Below are positions 54,980 to 63,882 of a DNA stretch of 64,000 nucleotides, piece by piece. The translations under genes and the position numbers were made by a program. The notes under the pieces were generated by a model. The model saw only the letters and a program-made list of their open reading frames with translations. It had not been told where the DNA came from and ran no database searches. Source of the stretch: Pandoraea sputorum (GTDB lineage: Bacteria > Pseudomonadota > Gammaproteobacteria > Burkholderiales > Burkholderiaceae); the NCBI RefSeq assembly GCF_000814845.2, contig NZ_CP010431.2, forward strand, positions 3,720,001 through 3,784,000, in the 5' to 3' direction. Each line of letters opens with the position of its first letter. Position 1 is the stretch's first letter.

Positions 54980-56641
54980 ATGACTGCGGATTACGCTCAA
55001 GCCTATGAGGCGTTCGACCTCGACGCCACCGTGCGCGCCACGCTGGACGGCAACCTCGACGCGATGAATGCCTGTGTCGAATGTTGCGACCGTCACGCCC
55101 TTCCCGGGCGCATCGCCTTGTTCTGGGAAGGCAAGGACGGCACGAGCCAGACCTGGACGTTCAAGTTGCTGCAAACCCTGTCGGCGCGCTTCGCCAACTT
55201 CCTGCGCGAACAGGGTGTGCAGCCTGGCGACCGCGTTAGCGGCCTGCTGCCTCGCACGCCGGAATTACTCGTCACAATTCTCGGCACGTGGCGCGCAGGC
55301 GCGGTGTATCAGCCGCTCTTCACGGCGTTCGGGCCGAAGGCGATCGAACACCGTCTGCAGAGCGCGCAAAGTAAGCTCGTCATTACCGACGCGACCAACC
55401 GGGCGAAGCTCGACGAAGTCGCCAACTGCCCGCCGGTCGCAACGGTCGGCGGCCCTCGCGGTCAGGGTGTACGACGTGGCGACTTCAGTTTCTGGCACGA
55501 GGTGGAGCACCACGACGAGGTGTTCGAACCGGTCATGCGCCGGGGCGACGATCCGTTCATGATGATGTTCACCTCGGGCACGACGGGCGCGGCCAAGCCG
55601 GTGATGGTGCCGCTGCGCGCGATCATGGCGTTCATGGGCTATATGCGTGACGCCGTCGATCTACGTCCGACCGACACCTTCTGGAACATTGCGGACCCGG
55701 GATGGGCGTACGGGCTGTATTACGCTGTCACGGGACCGCTCGCGATGGGGATTCCCACGACGTTCTACGATGGGCCATTCACCGTAGAGAGCACGTACCG
55801 GATCATCAACAAACTCGGTGTCACCAACCTTGCGGGGTCACCGACAGCGTTCCGTCTGCTCATCGCCGGTGGCGAGAAGGCCGCGGCTCCGGTCAAAGGC
55901 CGACTGCGCGCCGTGTCGAGCGCCGGTGAGCCGCTGAACCCGGAAGTCATTCGTTGGTTCGCCGAGCATCTCGGTGTGACCATTCATGATCATTACGGCC
56001 AGACGGAACTGGGCATGGTGGTCTGCAACCATCACGCACTCGCGCACCCGGTGCAAGCAGGTACAGCGGGCTTTGCCTCACCGGGGCATCGTGTTGTAGT
56101 ACTGGACGACGAAGGTCGGGAGTGCCCCGTCGGCCAGCCGGGCGTGCTCGCTCTGGACCGCAAGCAATCGCCGCTGATGTGGTTCGGCGGCTACTGGGAG
56201 CGGGAGACGCCAGCGTTCATGGGCGATTACTACCTTTCCGGCGACACCGTCGAGCGCAACGCCGACGGCAGCATCAGCTTCGTCGGACGTAACGACGACG
56301 TCATCACCTCGGCGGGCTATCGCATCGGTCCGTTCGACGTGGAAAGCGCGCTGATCGAACATCCGGCTGTGGTCGAAACGGCCGTAGTCGGCAAGCCGGA
56401 CCCCGAGCGCACGGAGCTGGTCAAGGCATTCGTCGTGCTGCACGCCCAGTTCGCGCCGTCGGACGCCCTCGCCCGCGAATTGCAGGAGCACGTTCGCCAC
56501 CGGCTGTCGACGCACGCGTACCCGCGCGAAGTCGAATTCGTGACCGAACTGCCCAAGACGCCGAGCGGCAAGCTTCAGCGCTTCATTTTGCGCAATCAGG
56601 AAATCGCTAAAGCCGCGCAAGCGTCGGCCAATGTGGCCTGA
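54980..56641 (+). CDS. AMP-forming acyl-CoA synthetase
   Basis: This 553-residue ANL-superfamily enzyme has the P-loop FTSGTTGAAKP, A5-like YGQTELGMVV, the hinge SGDTVERNADGSISFVGRND, and the terminal catalytic Lys in KTPSGKLQR. The closest style is medium-chain or branched acyl-CoA ligase. AGGAGAC precedes the ATG at 54980. It is divergent from the acyl-CoA dehydrogenase and 30 bp before an SDR, so the four genes probably make one catabolic unit that activates and oxidises a short or branched carboxylic acid. Confidence 0.9.
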   Translation: MTADYAQAYEAFDLDATVRATLDGNLDAMNACVECCDRHALPGRIALFWEGKDGTSQTWTFKLLQTLSARFANFLREQGVQPGDRVSGLLPRTPELLVTILGTWRAGAVYQPLFTAFGPKAIEHRLQSAQSKLVITDATNRAKLDEVANCPPVATVGGPRGQGVRRGDFSFWHEVEHHDEVFEPVMRRGDDPFMMMFTSGTTGAAKPVMVPLRAIMAFMGYMRDAVDLRPTDTFWNIADPGWAYGLYYAVTGPLAMGIPTTFYDGPFTVESTYRIINKLGVTNLAGSPTAFRLLIAGGEKAAAPVKGRLRAVSSAGEPLNPEVIRWFAEHLGVTIHDHYGQTELGMVVCNHHALAHPVQAGTAGFASPGHRVVVLDDEGRECPVGQPGVLALDRKQSPLMWFGGYWERETPAFMGDYYLSGDTVERNADGSISFVGRNDDVITSAGYRIGPFDVESALIEHPAVVETAVVGKPDPERTELVKAFVVLHAQFAPSDALARELQEHVRHRLSTHAYPREVEFVTELPKTPSGKLQRFILRNQEIAKAAQASANVA

Positions 56642-56671
56642 ACGCCACCTCTTACTTATTCGGAATTTGCT

Positions 56672-57439
56672 ATGCAAATCAAGGATCGTGTCTTTCTCGT
56701 CACCGGCGCATCGTCGGGGCTCGGTGCAGCAACCGCCCGCATGTTCGTCGACGCAGGCGCCAAAGTCGTGCTCGGCGACATCAACGCCGAAGCCGGCGCC
56801 AAGCAGGCCGAAGCGCTCGGCGAGGCCGCGCGCTTCGTCACGACCGACATCACGCGCGAAGACGATGTGCAGCGCCTCGTCGACACGGCGAAAAGTGCCT
56901 TCGGCACGCTCAACGGTGTGGTCAACTGCGCGGGCATGGTCATTGGCGAGCGCATTCTCGGCAAGCAGGGGCCGCACCGGCTCGAGAGCTTCGCGCGCGT
57001 CATCAATGTGAACCTGATCGGCACATTCAATGTGCTGCGTATTGCGGCTGCGACGATGGCCGAGAGCGAAGCGGATACCGAAGGCGAACGCGGCGTCGTC
57101 GTGAACACGGCATCGGTCGCAGCGTTCGACGGGCAGATCGGTCAGGCGGCATATGCGGCGTCCAAGGGAGGGGTTGCCGCGCTGACCTTGCCCGCCGCGC
57201 GTGAGCTGGCGCGACTGGGCGTACGTGTCGTGACCGTCGCGCCGGGGATTTTCGAAACGCCGATGATGGCTGGCATGACGCCCGAGGTGCAGGCTGCGCT
57301 CGGTGCGTCGGTACCTTTTCCGCCGCGCCTGGGACGTCCATCGGAGTACGCCGCACTGGTGCGACACATCGTTGAGAACACGATGATCAACGGTGAGGTC
57401 ATTCGTCTTGACGGCGCATTGCGCATGGCACCGAAGTAA
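56672..57439 (+). CDS. Short-chain dehydrogenase, 3-hydroxyacyl-CoA type (HSD10-like)
   Basis: A 255-residue SDR has the NAD-binding motif TGASSGLG at 12-19, NCAG, and the catalytic Ser plus Tyr-X3-Lys in [21 protein letters not shown]. The phrase [15 protein letters not shown] and the whole arrangement match type II 3-hydroxyacyl-CoA dehydrogenases that also oxidise 2-methyl-3-hydroxybutyryl-CoA. That fits the branched-chain acyl-CoA neighbours. It is co-transcribed with the acyl-CoA synthetase. Confidence 0.9.
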   Translation: MQIKDRVFLVTGASSGLGAATARMFVDAGAKVVLGDINAEAGAKQAEALGEAARFVTTDITREDDVQRLVDTAKSAFGTLNGVVNCAGMVIGERILGKQGPHRLESFARVINVNLIGTFNVLRIAAATMAESEADTEGERGVVVNTASVAAFDGQIGQAAYAASKGGVAALTLPAARELARLGVRVVTVAPGIFETPMMAGMTPEVQAALGASVPFPPRLGRPSEYAALVRHIVENTMINGEVIRLDGALRMAPK

Positions 57440-57625
57440 GCCGAAGGGAGTCTCGACGTCTCACTCCGCCATCGAAAAGCTAAGTCCACCCGCCACGCCA
57501 AATCTACGATTTCGGAATACTCCGATCAGCGTTTCGGACGGCGACGGAAGCGCCGACAGGGGCCGCACTGCTAGAATTCCTGCGTCCCCCTGCTACGGCA
57601 TTCCGCCGGCACCGATTCGCGACGC

Positions 57626-58636
57626 ATGGAAAAAGGCAGCATTTCGATTCATTTTGTGATCAACGCATTGGCGCACGTCGAACGACTCGGCGGCGATCCG
57701 ATGGCGTTGCTGCGGGCCGCAGACATCGCCCCGTCGTTGCTCGCGCATCCACAGGGGCGTGTCTCGGCGGATCGATACGCGCATCTGTGGCGGCTGATCA
57801 GTCTCGCACTGGACGACGAGTTCTTCGGACAGGATTCGCGGCGCATGAAGGTCGGCAGTTTTGCGATGCTGTGTCACAGCGTCGTCGCCTGCCACACGCT
57901 GGAGCAGGCGTTGCAGCGTGCCTGCCGCTTCATGGGGCTGTTGCTCGACGATCTCGAAATGCATCTGGTGCGCGACGGCGCCCTTGCCCGGCTCGAAGTC
58001 CATGAGCGGCCGGATGCGAAAGCGCCGCGCATCTTCGGACACGAGACGCTGCTGATCCTCTTCTACGCACTCACCTGCTGGCTGATCGCGCGGCGCGTAA
58101 CGTTGGGAACGGCGTACTTCGCCTTTGACGAACCGGTCTACAGCGATGAGTACCGAACCATGTATTCGGCGCGGCTGGTTTTCGGTGCTCCGCATACCGC
58201 GATCGAATTCGACGCTGTCTGTCTGGACTTGCCGGTCGTGCAAAACGAAGTCACGGTGAAGGATTTTCTGAGGGCCGCGCCGGGCAACATCATCCTCAAG
58301 TACAAGAACACCAAGGGGATGGTGGCGCGGGTCCGGCGGCGACTGAAAGCCATGCCGACGGATAGCTGGCCGGCGTTCGAAGCGTTGGCTGGCGAGTTTC
58401 ATACAACGCCGTCGACGTTGCGCCGACGGTTGGAAGACGAGGGGCAGTCGTACCAGTCGATCAAGGATCAGCTGCGACGCGATCTTGCGATTCACGCGCT
58501 TTGCCACACGTCCAAGCCGATGCTGGAGATTGCGCTGTCATTGGGCTTCGCCGATCCCAGCGCATTCTTCCGGGCATTCCGGAAATGGACCGGCGCGCGT
58601 CCGGGAGATTACCGGCGTCAGGCGGTGGAAGCCTGA
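57626..58636 (+). CDS. AraC-family transcriptional regulator (OruR/Arabinose_bd type)
   Basis: This 336-residue regulator has an N-terminal ligand domain of the Arabinose_bd/OruR kind (about residues 15-200). The C-terminal pair of helix-turn-helix motifs includes LAGEFHTTPSTLRRRLEDEG and MLEIALSLGFADPSAFFRAF, then RAFRKWTGARPGDYR. It lies downstream of the SDR in the same direction but has a 186-bp gap of its own. It is the best local candidate regulator of the acyl-CoA cluster. Confidence 0.88.
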   Translation: MEKGSISIHFVINALAHVERLGGDPMALLRAADIAPSLLAHPQGRVSADRYAHLWRLISLALDDEFFGQDSRRMKVGSFAMLCHSVVACHTLEQALQRACRFMGLLLDDLEMHLVRDGALARLEVHERPDAKAPRIFGHETLLILFYALTCWLIARRVTLGTAYFAFDEPVYSDEYRTMYSARLVFGAPHTAIEFDAVCLDLPVVQNEVTVKDFLRAAPGNIILKYKNTKGMVARVRRRLKAMPTDSWPAFEALAGEFHTTPSTLRRRLEDEGQSYQSIKDQLRRDLAIHALCHTSKPMLEIALSLGFADPSAFFRAFRKWTGARPGDYRRQAVEA

Positions 58637-58720
58637 CGTGGCCTAAACCGTTCGATCCCGGTTCGCTACCCCATCAGGCGGTGCTGTCCGTCATCCGCCA
58701 GGTGGACGACGGTAGCGATC

Positions 58721-60094
58721 TCAGGCCGTGCGGGCCTTCCCGGTCACCGCAGCACTTTGCCCCTCCTTGCCGTCATCGTCATCGTCGTCCAGTTCGATGC
58801 GTTTGACTTCGCCGAGCAGCAGCAGGTAGCACAGCACGCCAGCGATGGCGAAGATGCTGATGAGGCCGAGTGCCCAGCCGAACGAGCCCGTCGCTTTGAC
58901 GATGAAGCCAATTGCGATGGGCGTGATGATGCCCGAGAGGTTACCGGCGAAGTTCACCGCACCACCCGTGATGCCGACCATGCCCTTCGGAGCGATGTCT
59001 GCTACGAGCGACCACGACGCCGACGCCACGCCCTGCGCGAAGAACGCGAACGACATGATGGCGATGACGAGCCAGTTGGCGTCCGTGAGAACCGTGAGCG
59101 ACATCGTCGGCACCAGCAGCAGACCGGTGACGATGGGCGTCTTTCGCGCCGTGCCGACCGCCACGCCTCGACGCAGCAGCCAGTCCGAGAGCAGACCACC
59201 GCACACCACACCGATGGACGCCGCCACGAACGGCACCGACGTCATGCCGCCCGCCTTGAGCACCGTCATGTGACGTTCGGTAATCAGGTACGTCGGGAAC
59301 CACGTCAGGAAGAAGTACAGCGACGAGAGCGACGCGAACTTGCCCACGCAGATCGCGATGATCTGGCGATTGCGAAACAGCGCCATCAGCTTGCGCCACG
59401 GGAATTTCTGCGCCGTTGCAGGTTCCGCCGATTTCACTTCGACCAGCGCCCCACCGCTACGAATATGTTCGAGTTCTGCGGCGTTGACCCACGAGCACTT
59501 GTCCGGATCGCGATATCCGACGAACCAGACACCAGCCCACACAATGCCCAGCAGCCCAGTCGCATAGAATATCTCGCGCCAGCCCCACGTATGAGCAATC
59601 CAGAACAGCACCGGGGTGAGGGCCGCCATGCCGATGTACTGCCCGACGAGGTAGACGCTCGTGGCCACACCTCGTTCACGTTGTGCGAACCAGATCGAGA
59701 CCACGCGATTGTTCACCGGAAACGTCGGCGCTTCGGCAATGCCCACGCCCAGACGCATACCGAAGAGCGTGGCGAAGCGCGACGTGAAACCTTGCATGAA
59801 CGTCAGCACCGACCAACTGAGAATGGCCACGCCGTAGATCGCACGTGTGCCGAAACGGTCGATGACCCAACCGCCGGGAATGTTGGCGATCACATACGTC
59901 CATGCGTACGCCGAAAAAATGAAGCCGAGTTCGACCGGTCCGAGACCAAACTCCTGCTTGAGCATTGGGGCGGCGACCGACAGATTGGCGCGGTCGACGT
60001 AATTAATGACCGTGCCGACGAAGACCAGAAAGAGCATCCAGTAGCGCACGCGCGAGGGGCGCTGGGAGGATGCGGGGGGCAGAGAACCTGACAT
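58721..60094 (-). CDS. MFS transporter, anion:cation symporter (sugar-acid) family
   Basis: A 457-residue 12-helix transporter has the ACS-family signatures VGTVINYVDRANLSVAAPML in TM1 and YVIANIPGGWVIDRFGTRAIY in the TM2-3 loop. It ends in an acidic Asp-rich tail. Members import glucarate, galactonate, phthalate and similar organic acids with protons. The ATG at 60094 is taken as start; the frame opens 11 codons earlier. It lies 126 bp behind a porin gene on the same strand, so outer- and inner-membrane uptake may be coupled. Confidence 0.9.
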   Translation of the reverse strand: MSGSLPPASSQRPSRVRYWMLFLVFVGTVINYVDRANLSVAAPMLKQEFGLGPVELGFIFSAYAWTYVIANIPGGWVIDRFGTRAIYGVAILSWSVLTFMQGFTSRFATLFGMRLGVGIAEAPTFPVNNRVVSIWFAQRERGVATSVYLVGQYIGMAALTPVLFWIAHTWGWREIFYATGLLGIVWAGVWFVGYRDPDKCSWVNAAELEHIRSGGALVEVKSAEPATAQKFPWRKLMALFRNRQIIAICVGKFASLSSLYFFLTWFPTYLITERHMTVLKAGGMTSVPFVAASIGVVCGGLLSDWLLRRGVAVGTARKTPIVTGLLLVPTMSLTVLTDANWLVIAIMSFAFFAQGVASASWSLVADIAPKGMVGITGGAVNFAGNLSGIITPIAIGFIVKATGSFGWALGLISIFAIAGVLCYLLLLGEVKRIELDDDDDDGKEGQSAAVTGKARTA

Positions 60095-60220
60095 GTTGAA
60101 TCTCGCGAATCTCGAAATAGGCGGCAACGTTATACGGACGCCGCAGAAAACCCTGCAATCACCAACATCGTCGGTATCGAACGAATTCGACGCCGACGAT
60201 ACCGAGACTTAGACGCTTCC

Positions 60221-61306
60221 TCAGAAGCTGTGATACATCCCGACGCGCACCAGCATCTGATCGTGATTGCTCGATGCGCCGATCGGATACGACGCGGCGT
60301 GGTTATTCCCCGTCGCGCCGATGTACGTCACTTGCGCCTGCAACTGCGTACGCTTCGAGAACGAATACAGGTCGCCCGCTTCGATCTGGTTGTAGTGCGT
60401 GTGGTTGAACGACGAGTACGAATAACCCAGCGTCAGCGCGTTCGCTTCCGTGACGCGGTATTCCGTGCCCACGTCGTAGTTGAACATGTTGCCCGAGCCG
60501 CCCGGCGCGCGAACTTCGCTGCGCGTGTAGAGGGCGTGCACGTTCCAGCGCGACGAAATGCGGTACGAAGCGCCGATACCGGTGTTGTTCACGGCGTCCG
60601 ACTGGAACAACTTCGTGGCGGAGAGGGCCGACTGACCGAAGATCGACGAAATGCCGAGACGTGACGAGAAATCGAACGTCCGCTTGTTGATGCTGACGTA
60701 AGTTGCAGCCATCGACAGCGCGCCGTTGTCGTACTTCACGTAGGCACCGGCCGTGCGTCCCTGGGCGTTGCCGCCAGCGAAGCCATACATCAGACCGCCC
60801 GTCAGTCCGTGGAAGCTCGTGCTGTTCCACTTCACGGCGTTATCGATCTGTGATGAATTCGCCAGATTGTCGAGGTTGCCGGGGTGATAGGCGTACAGAT
60901 TGTGCTGCCAGAAGCCGTTCGAGAAGCGGATCGAGACGTCTTGCATGAAGTCTGTCTGGTGCCCGATCGATACCGTACCGAAACGATCGCTGGCGAGTCC
61001 GACCCATGCCTGACGATTCCACTCGACGCCGCTATTGATCAGCGCACCGGAGCTTGTATTGAAGCCCTGTTCGAGTTGGAAGACAGCGGCGAGACCGCCC
61101 CCGAGATCCTCACGTCCTTTAATGCCGAAACGGTCGGGTTGACCGATACCGGCGTCCATTTTGAACAGACGTCCGCCGCCCTGATTGCTCACATAAGTGA
61201 GGCCGTCGTCGACCGTCCCGTAAATCTGCAACGAATTGCCAGCGGCATGTGCCGCGCCAACGCATGCCAAAAGGCAGGCTGCGCCGATACTGCGTCTCTT
61301 CACCAT
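60221..61306 (-). CDS. Outer-membrane porin, Gram-negative trimeric type
   Basis: This 361-residue porin has a signal peptide (about residues 1-22, ending AHAA). Beta-barrel strands follow, starting with SLQIYGTVDDGLTYVSNQGG and including FGIKGREDLGGGLAAVFQLE, a hallmark of Burkholderiales OmpC-like porins. It ends VGMYHSF with the C-terminal Phe. AGGAG precedes the start. A striking palindrome lies about 90-130 bp upstream. Confidence 0.93.
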   Translation of the reverse strand: MVKRRSIGAACLLACVGAAHAAGNSLQIYGTVDDGLTYVSNQGGGRLFKMDAGIGQPDRFGIKGREDLGGGLAAVFQLEQGFNTSSGALINSGVEWNRQAWVGLASDRFGTVSIGHQTDFMQDVSIRFSNGFWQHNLYAYHPGNLDNLANSSQIDNAVKWNSTSFHGLTGGLMYGFAGGNAQGRTAGAYVKYDNGALSMAATYVSINKRTFDFSSRLGISSIFGQSALSATKLFQSDAVNNTGIGASYRISSRWNVHALYTRSEVRAPGGSGNMFNYDVGTEYRVTEANALTLGYSYSSFNHTHYNQIEAGDLYSFSKRTQLQAQVTYIGATGNNHAASYPIGASSNHDQMLVRVGMYHSF

Positions 61307-61397
61307 CCACTCCTGTTTGCCTCTGATGCCCGGGGCTGTTGACGCCCTTTGCCAGCACGCTCGACGTCATTCCCAACGTCCCGACCGCCGCACCAAA

Positions 61398-61438
61398 ATT
61401 GTCTTACCTATGAAACAATGATTAATAGGTGAGACAAT
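61398..61438. promoter_or_regulatory. Long palindrome upstream of the porin gene
   Basis: ATTGTCTTACCTAT (61398-61411) and ATAGGTGAGACAAT (61425-61438) are inverted repeats matching in 13 of 14 positions with a 13-bp AT-rich spacer. A further half, GTGAGACAAG, follows at about 61457. This looks like an operator for the porin gene and perhaps the MFS gene. The IclR protein encoded just beyond is a candidate binder (inference). Confidence 0.65.
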
Positions 61439-61664
61439 TATGTCGAAGTGGTTACTGTGAGACAAGCAGAAAATAAGTAAGCATTTATTGATGTTGTGCA
61501 AATGCTAATGACAAAGGTGACGCGCGTCTGCGGGAAAAAATAGGGGAATGGCACGACTGGGGCCGTTTAGGCGTGGCCGATCGGCAGAAGGCGAGACGAG
61601 CGCAACAAAGTGCGCAACGAGGTGGGGCGGAGAAAAGTGGGGGGCGCAGGAGTGGCGGCGATCG

Positions 61665-61717
61665 CCGGCCCCCTGACGCAGTGACTTAAAGGTAGTGGAA
61701 CGGAGTCAGGGGGCCGG
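61665..61717. repeat. Perfect 13-bp inverted repeat downstream of iclR
   Basis: CCGGCCCCCTGAC (61665-61677) pairs with GTCAGGGGGCCGG (61705-61717), separated by 27 bp. There is no T-run, so it is not a standard terminator. It lies 77 bp past the IclR stop. Confidence 0.7.
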
Positions 61718-61793
61718 TGATTGGCGCTGCCCGGAGGGTATATAGAGCGGCGAGGATTTGGGACCGCGGGGGGTGGTAACGGTCGACGTTAAA

Positions 61794-62612
61794 TCACGGA
61801 TGCCCGCTCAGAGGCACAACGCCGGAACGTTCCGAACGGTAATTCAGCTTATGCGAGAGTTCATCGGCAGCGGAAACCACCTTCTCGACGATGCCGTTCT
61901 CGAGCAAGTCGGCTTCGACACGTGCCTGCGGGATAGTCACGCTGATAACGGCGGCGATTTGCCCGCGATGATTACGCACCGGCGCGGCGATCGTCGAAAT
62001 GTTCTGTTCGAAGAAGGCTTGGCTCATGCTGTAGCCGCGAGCGATGTCTTCCTGCACCACGCGGTGGAGCGCTTCGACCGTAGTGGGCGTATGCGCCGTA
62101 TAAGCTTCGAGCTTGCGTTCGGGATAGAGCTGCTTGAGCGACGGCAACGAATAGTCGCCGAGCAGAATGTGCCCGACGGCGGTCGCGTGAGCGGGCAGAC
62201 GCGTACCGACGCGCACCGTACCGAACACCAGTTCGCGGCTGGCCGCCTTCGCAACGAACACTGCGTCGCGCTGATCGAGAATCAGGATGTGACTGGAGAA
62301 GCCCGTTGCGTCGCGCAGCTTCTCGATAACCGGTGTCCCGAGATCCGTCAGCTCCAGCGAGTTCAGATACTCAAACCCGAGGCGCAGCACTGCCACACCG
62401 AGCCGGTAATGACGGTCGTCGCCCGCCTTCTCGATAAAGCCTTCGGCTTCCAGCGTCTGCAACAGACGGAACACCGTCGAGCGAGGAATGTCCAGCCGGC
62501 GGGCAAGGTCCGCCCCTGCCAGCACCGGCTCGCGCGCCGAAAAAGTCATGAGGATCCGCAGACCGCGCTCCAGGCCCGGGACCGAATATTTGTTATCGCT
62601 GTCGTTGCTCAT
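61794..62612 (-). CDS. IclR-family transcriptional regulator
   Basis: This 272-residue regulator has an N-terminal winged helix (VPGLERGLRILMTFSAREPV, then ADLARRLDIPRSTVFRLLQT). The C-terminal ligand domain includes RVGTRLPAHATAVGHILLG and FFEQNISTIAAPVRNHRGQI. The ATG at 62612 is chosen over one at 62678. A TATAAT box (complement of 62690-62695) places the transcript start almost at the upper ATG, and the extra 22 residues are unlike the family. It probably controls the porin/MFS uptake genes on the same strand. Confidence 0.88.
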   Translation of the reverse strand: MSNDSDNKYSVPGLERGLRILMTFSAREPVLAGADLARRLDIPRSTVFRLLQTLEAEGFIEKAGDDRHYRLGVAVLRLGFEYLNSLELTDLGTPVIEKLRDATGFSSHILILDQRDAVFVAKAASRELVFGTVRVGTRLPAHATAVGHILLGDYSLPSLKQLYPERKLEAYTAHTPTTVEALHRVVQEDIARGYSMSQAFFEQNISTIAAPVRNHRGQIAAVISVTIPQARVEADLLENGIVEKVVSAADELSHKLNYRSERSGVVPLSGHP

Positions 62613-63124
62613 GCCGTTTGCGCACAATGGCGCCGACCGGTGTGCGGCGGTTCCGCGCAGCCGATAGACGATATTCATGGAAGGCGCACATTATAGGCTA
62701 CGGTCCGGCCACCCGACCATGACGGAAGACCATGAGTCGACCGGGCCACTTTCTCACTGTGCGAGACGGAGTTGCGCCGATGGCATCGCGACGGTTGCGC
62801 TTGGTTGCGCCCGTTCTCGAGACACCATGCCCTATGCAAGCGCAGGCTGGCACTCATCCAGGGCAAGCGGGGCGGGCTTTCGGCCGATTTGGGGTCAGAC
62901 ACCCTCGTCCGACGGCATGCACCGCAATGGGGGTAATTCCGAAGCGCGTCGACTCGCGGTTTTTGTCATGATTGCGGCTGCAAGCTTGACAAGCTGGCGC
63001 ATGTGGAGCGAGACACCGTGGCCCGAGCCGAGAACAATAAACGATCCGGACTGGCCAAAAGGCACGTATTCCTTTTCTCCTGACGCTTTTGCGATTGCCT
63101 ATCCCAATAGCCACCCAGGAGCTG
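62613..63124. other. Region with no recognised gene right of iclR
   Basis: This stretch holds a TATAAT box for iclR near 62690 and otherwise only frames that lack starts or protein-like composition. A TTGACA at 62986-62991 is a possible plus-strand -35 box for a transcript ending at the terminator at 63125. Confidence 0.45.
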
Positions 63125-63152
63125 CGCCCACCTGCCAAGTGGGCGTTTTTTT
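63125..63152 (+). terminator. Plus-strand intrinsic terminator with no gene in front
   Basis: GCCCAC (63126-63131) pairs with GTGGGC (63139-63144) and is followed by GTTTTTTT. No coding gene reads into it on the plus strand, so it may end a small RNA. Confidence 0.75.
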
Positions 63153-63381
63153 GCTGGTCAAACGCTCCCTTCGCAGTGTGGTTCGACCCGCCCGCGGCGT
63201 TCTTCAAAAGAGAACCCGATGTCCTGGCATGCTTGTTGCTTGTATTTCCAGCATCGGGGATCGACGCCGCCTTGGCCGAGTTTTGACGATAAGTACGCAC
63301 CAAACTGCACCGGTTCGTACCAGATCGCGAAACCCGGACTCGCCCCCTGCGGCGCCTCCGTTTGTTTTGGGTCGAGGTGTT

Positions 63382-63777
63382 ATGTTTAATGAACTGAGCG
63401 ACGTTGAATGGCACGCCCTGCGTGATCTGATTTGCGACCGACCGGTCCGTACGGAACGACGCGGCCGCCCTCAAGTCGAGCAGCGCACGCTGACCAATGC
63501 TGTCTTGTGGGTGCTGTTCACTGGCGAGAGCTGGTCCAAGCTGCCCATGCAGTACCCCTCCGTGCCGACCTGCCGTCGCAAACTGAACGAATGGCGCGAA
63601 TCGGGCATGCTCGATACGATTCTGAAACGCCTGCAACAATCGGGCCGCGATATCAGCGCCTGTGCAGGCCAGATCAGCAAACCTGCTCGCAGCACGCCGT
63701 GCGGCGACACCGATCGCCTACGTGGCGTGTTCTGGACGAACCCCGCTTCGTGGAAGCCGCCGGTCGCCGTGCGGTAA
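63382..63777 (+). CDS. Transposase-like protein (IS5-type N-terminal DUF4096 domain only)
   Basis: A 131-residue protein starts MFNELSDVEWHALRDLICDR and continues with GRPQVEQRTLTNAVLWVLFT and WSKLPMQYPSVPTCRRKLNE. This is the helix-turn-helix domain found at the N-terminus of IS5/IS4-type transposases. No DDE catalytic part follows, and I see no terminal inverted repeats or target duplication. The GAGGTG before the ATG is a usable ribosome site. It may be a remnant of an insertion sequence or a domesticated DNA-binding protein. Confidence 0.72.
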   Translation: MFNELSDVEWHALRDLICDRPVRTERRGRPQVEQRTLTNAVLWVLFTGESWSKLPMQYPSVPTCRRKLNEWRESGMLDTILKRLQQSGRDISACAGQISKPARSTPCGDTDRLRGVFWTNPASWKPPVAVR

Positions 63778-63882
63778 TGGATGTCGAGTGGCGCTGATGG
63801 GGCGGCGAGATGTGACCGGGCGGTCCATCTCGCGATTTGCCGCCTGACTTTTTCAGCCGACTTTTTCGCCTGACGTCTCCCG

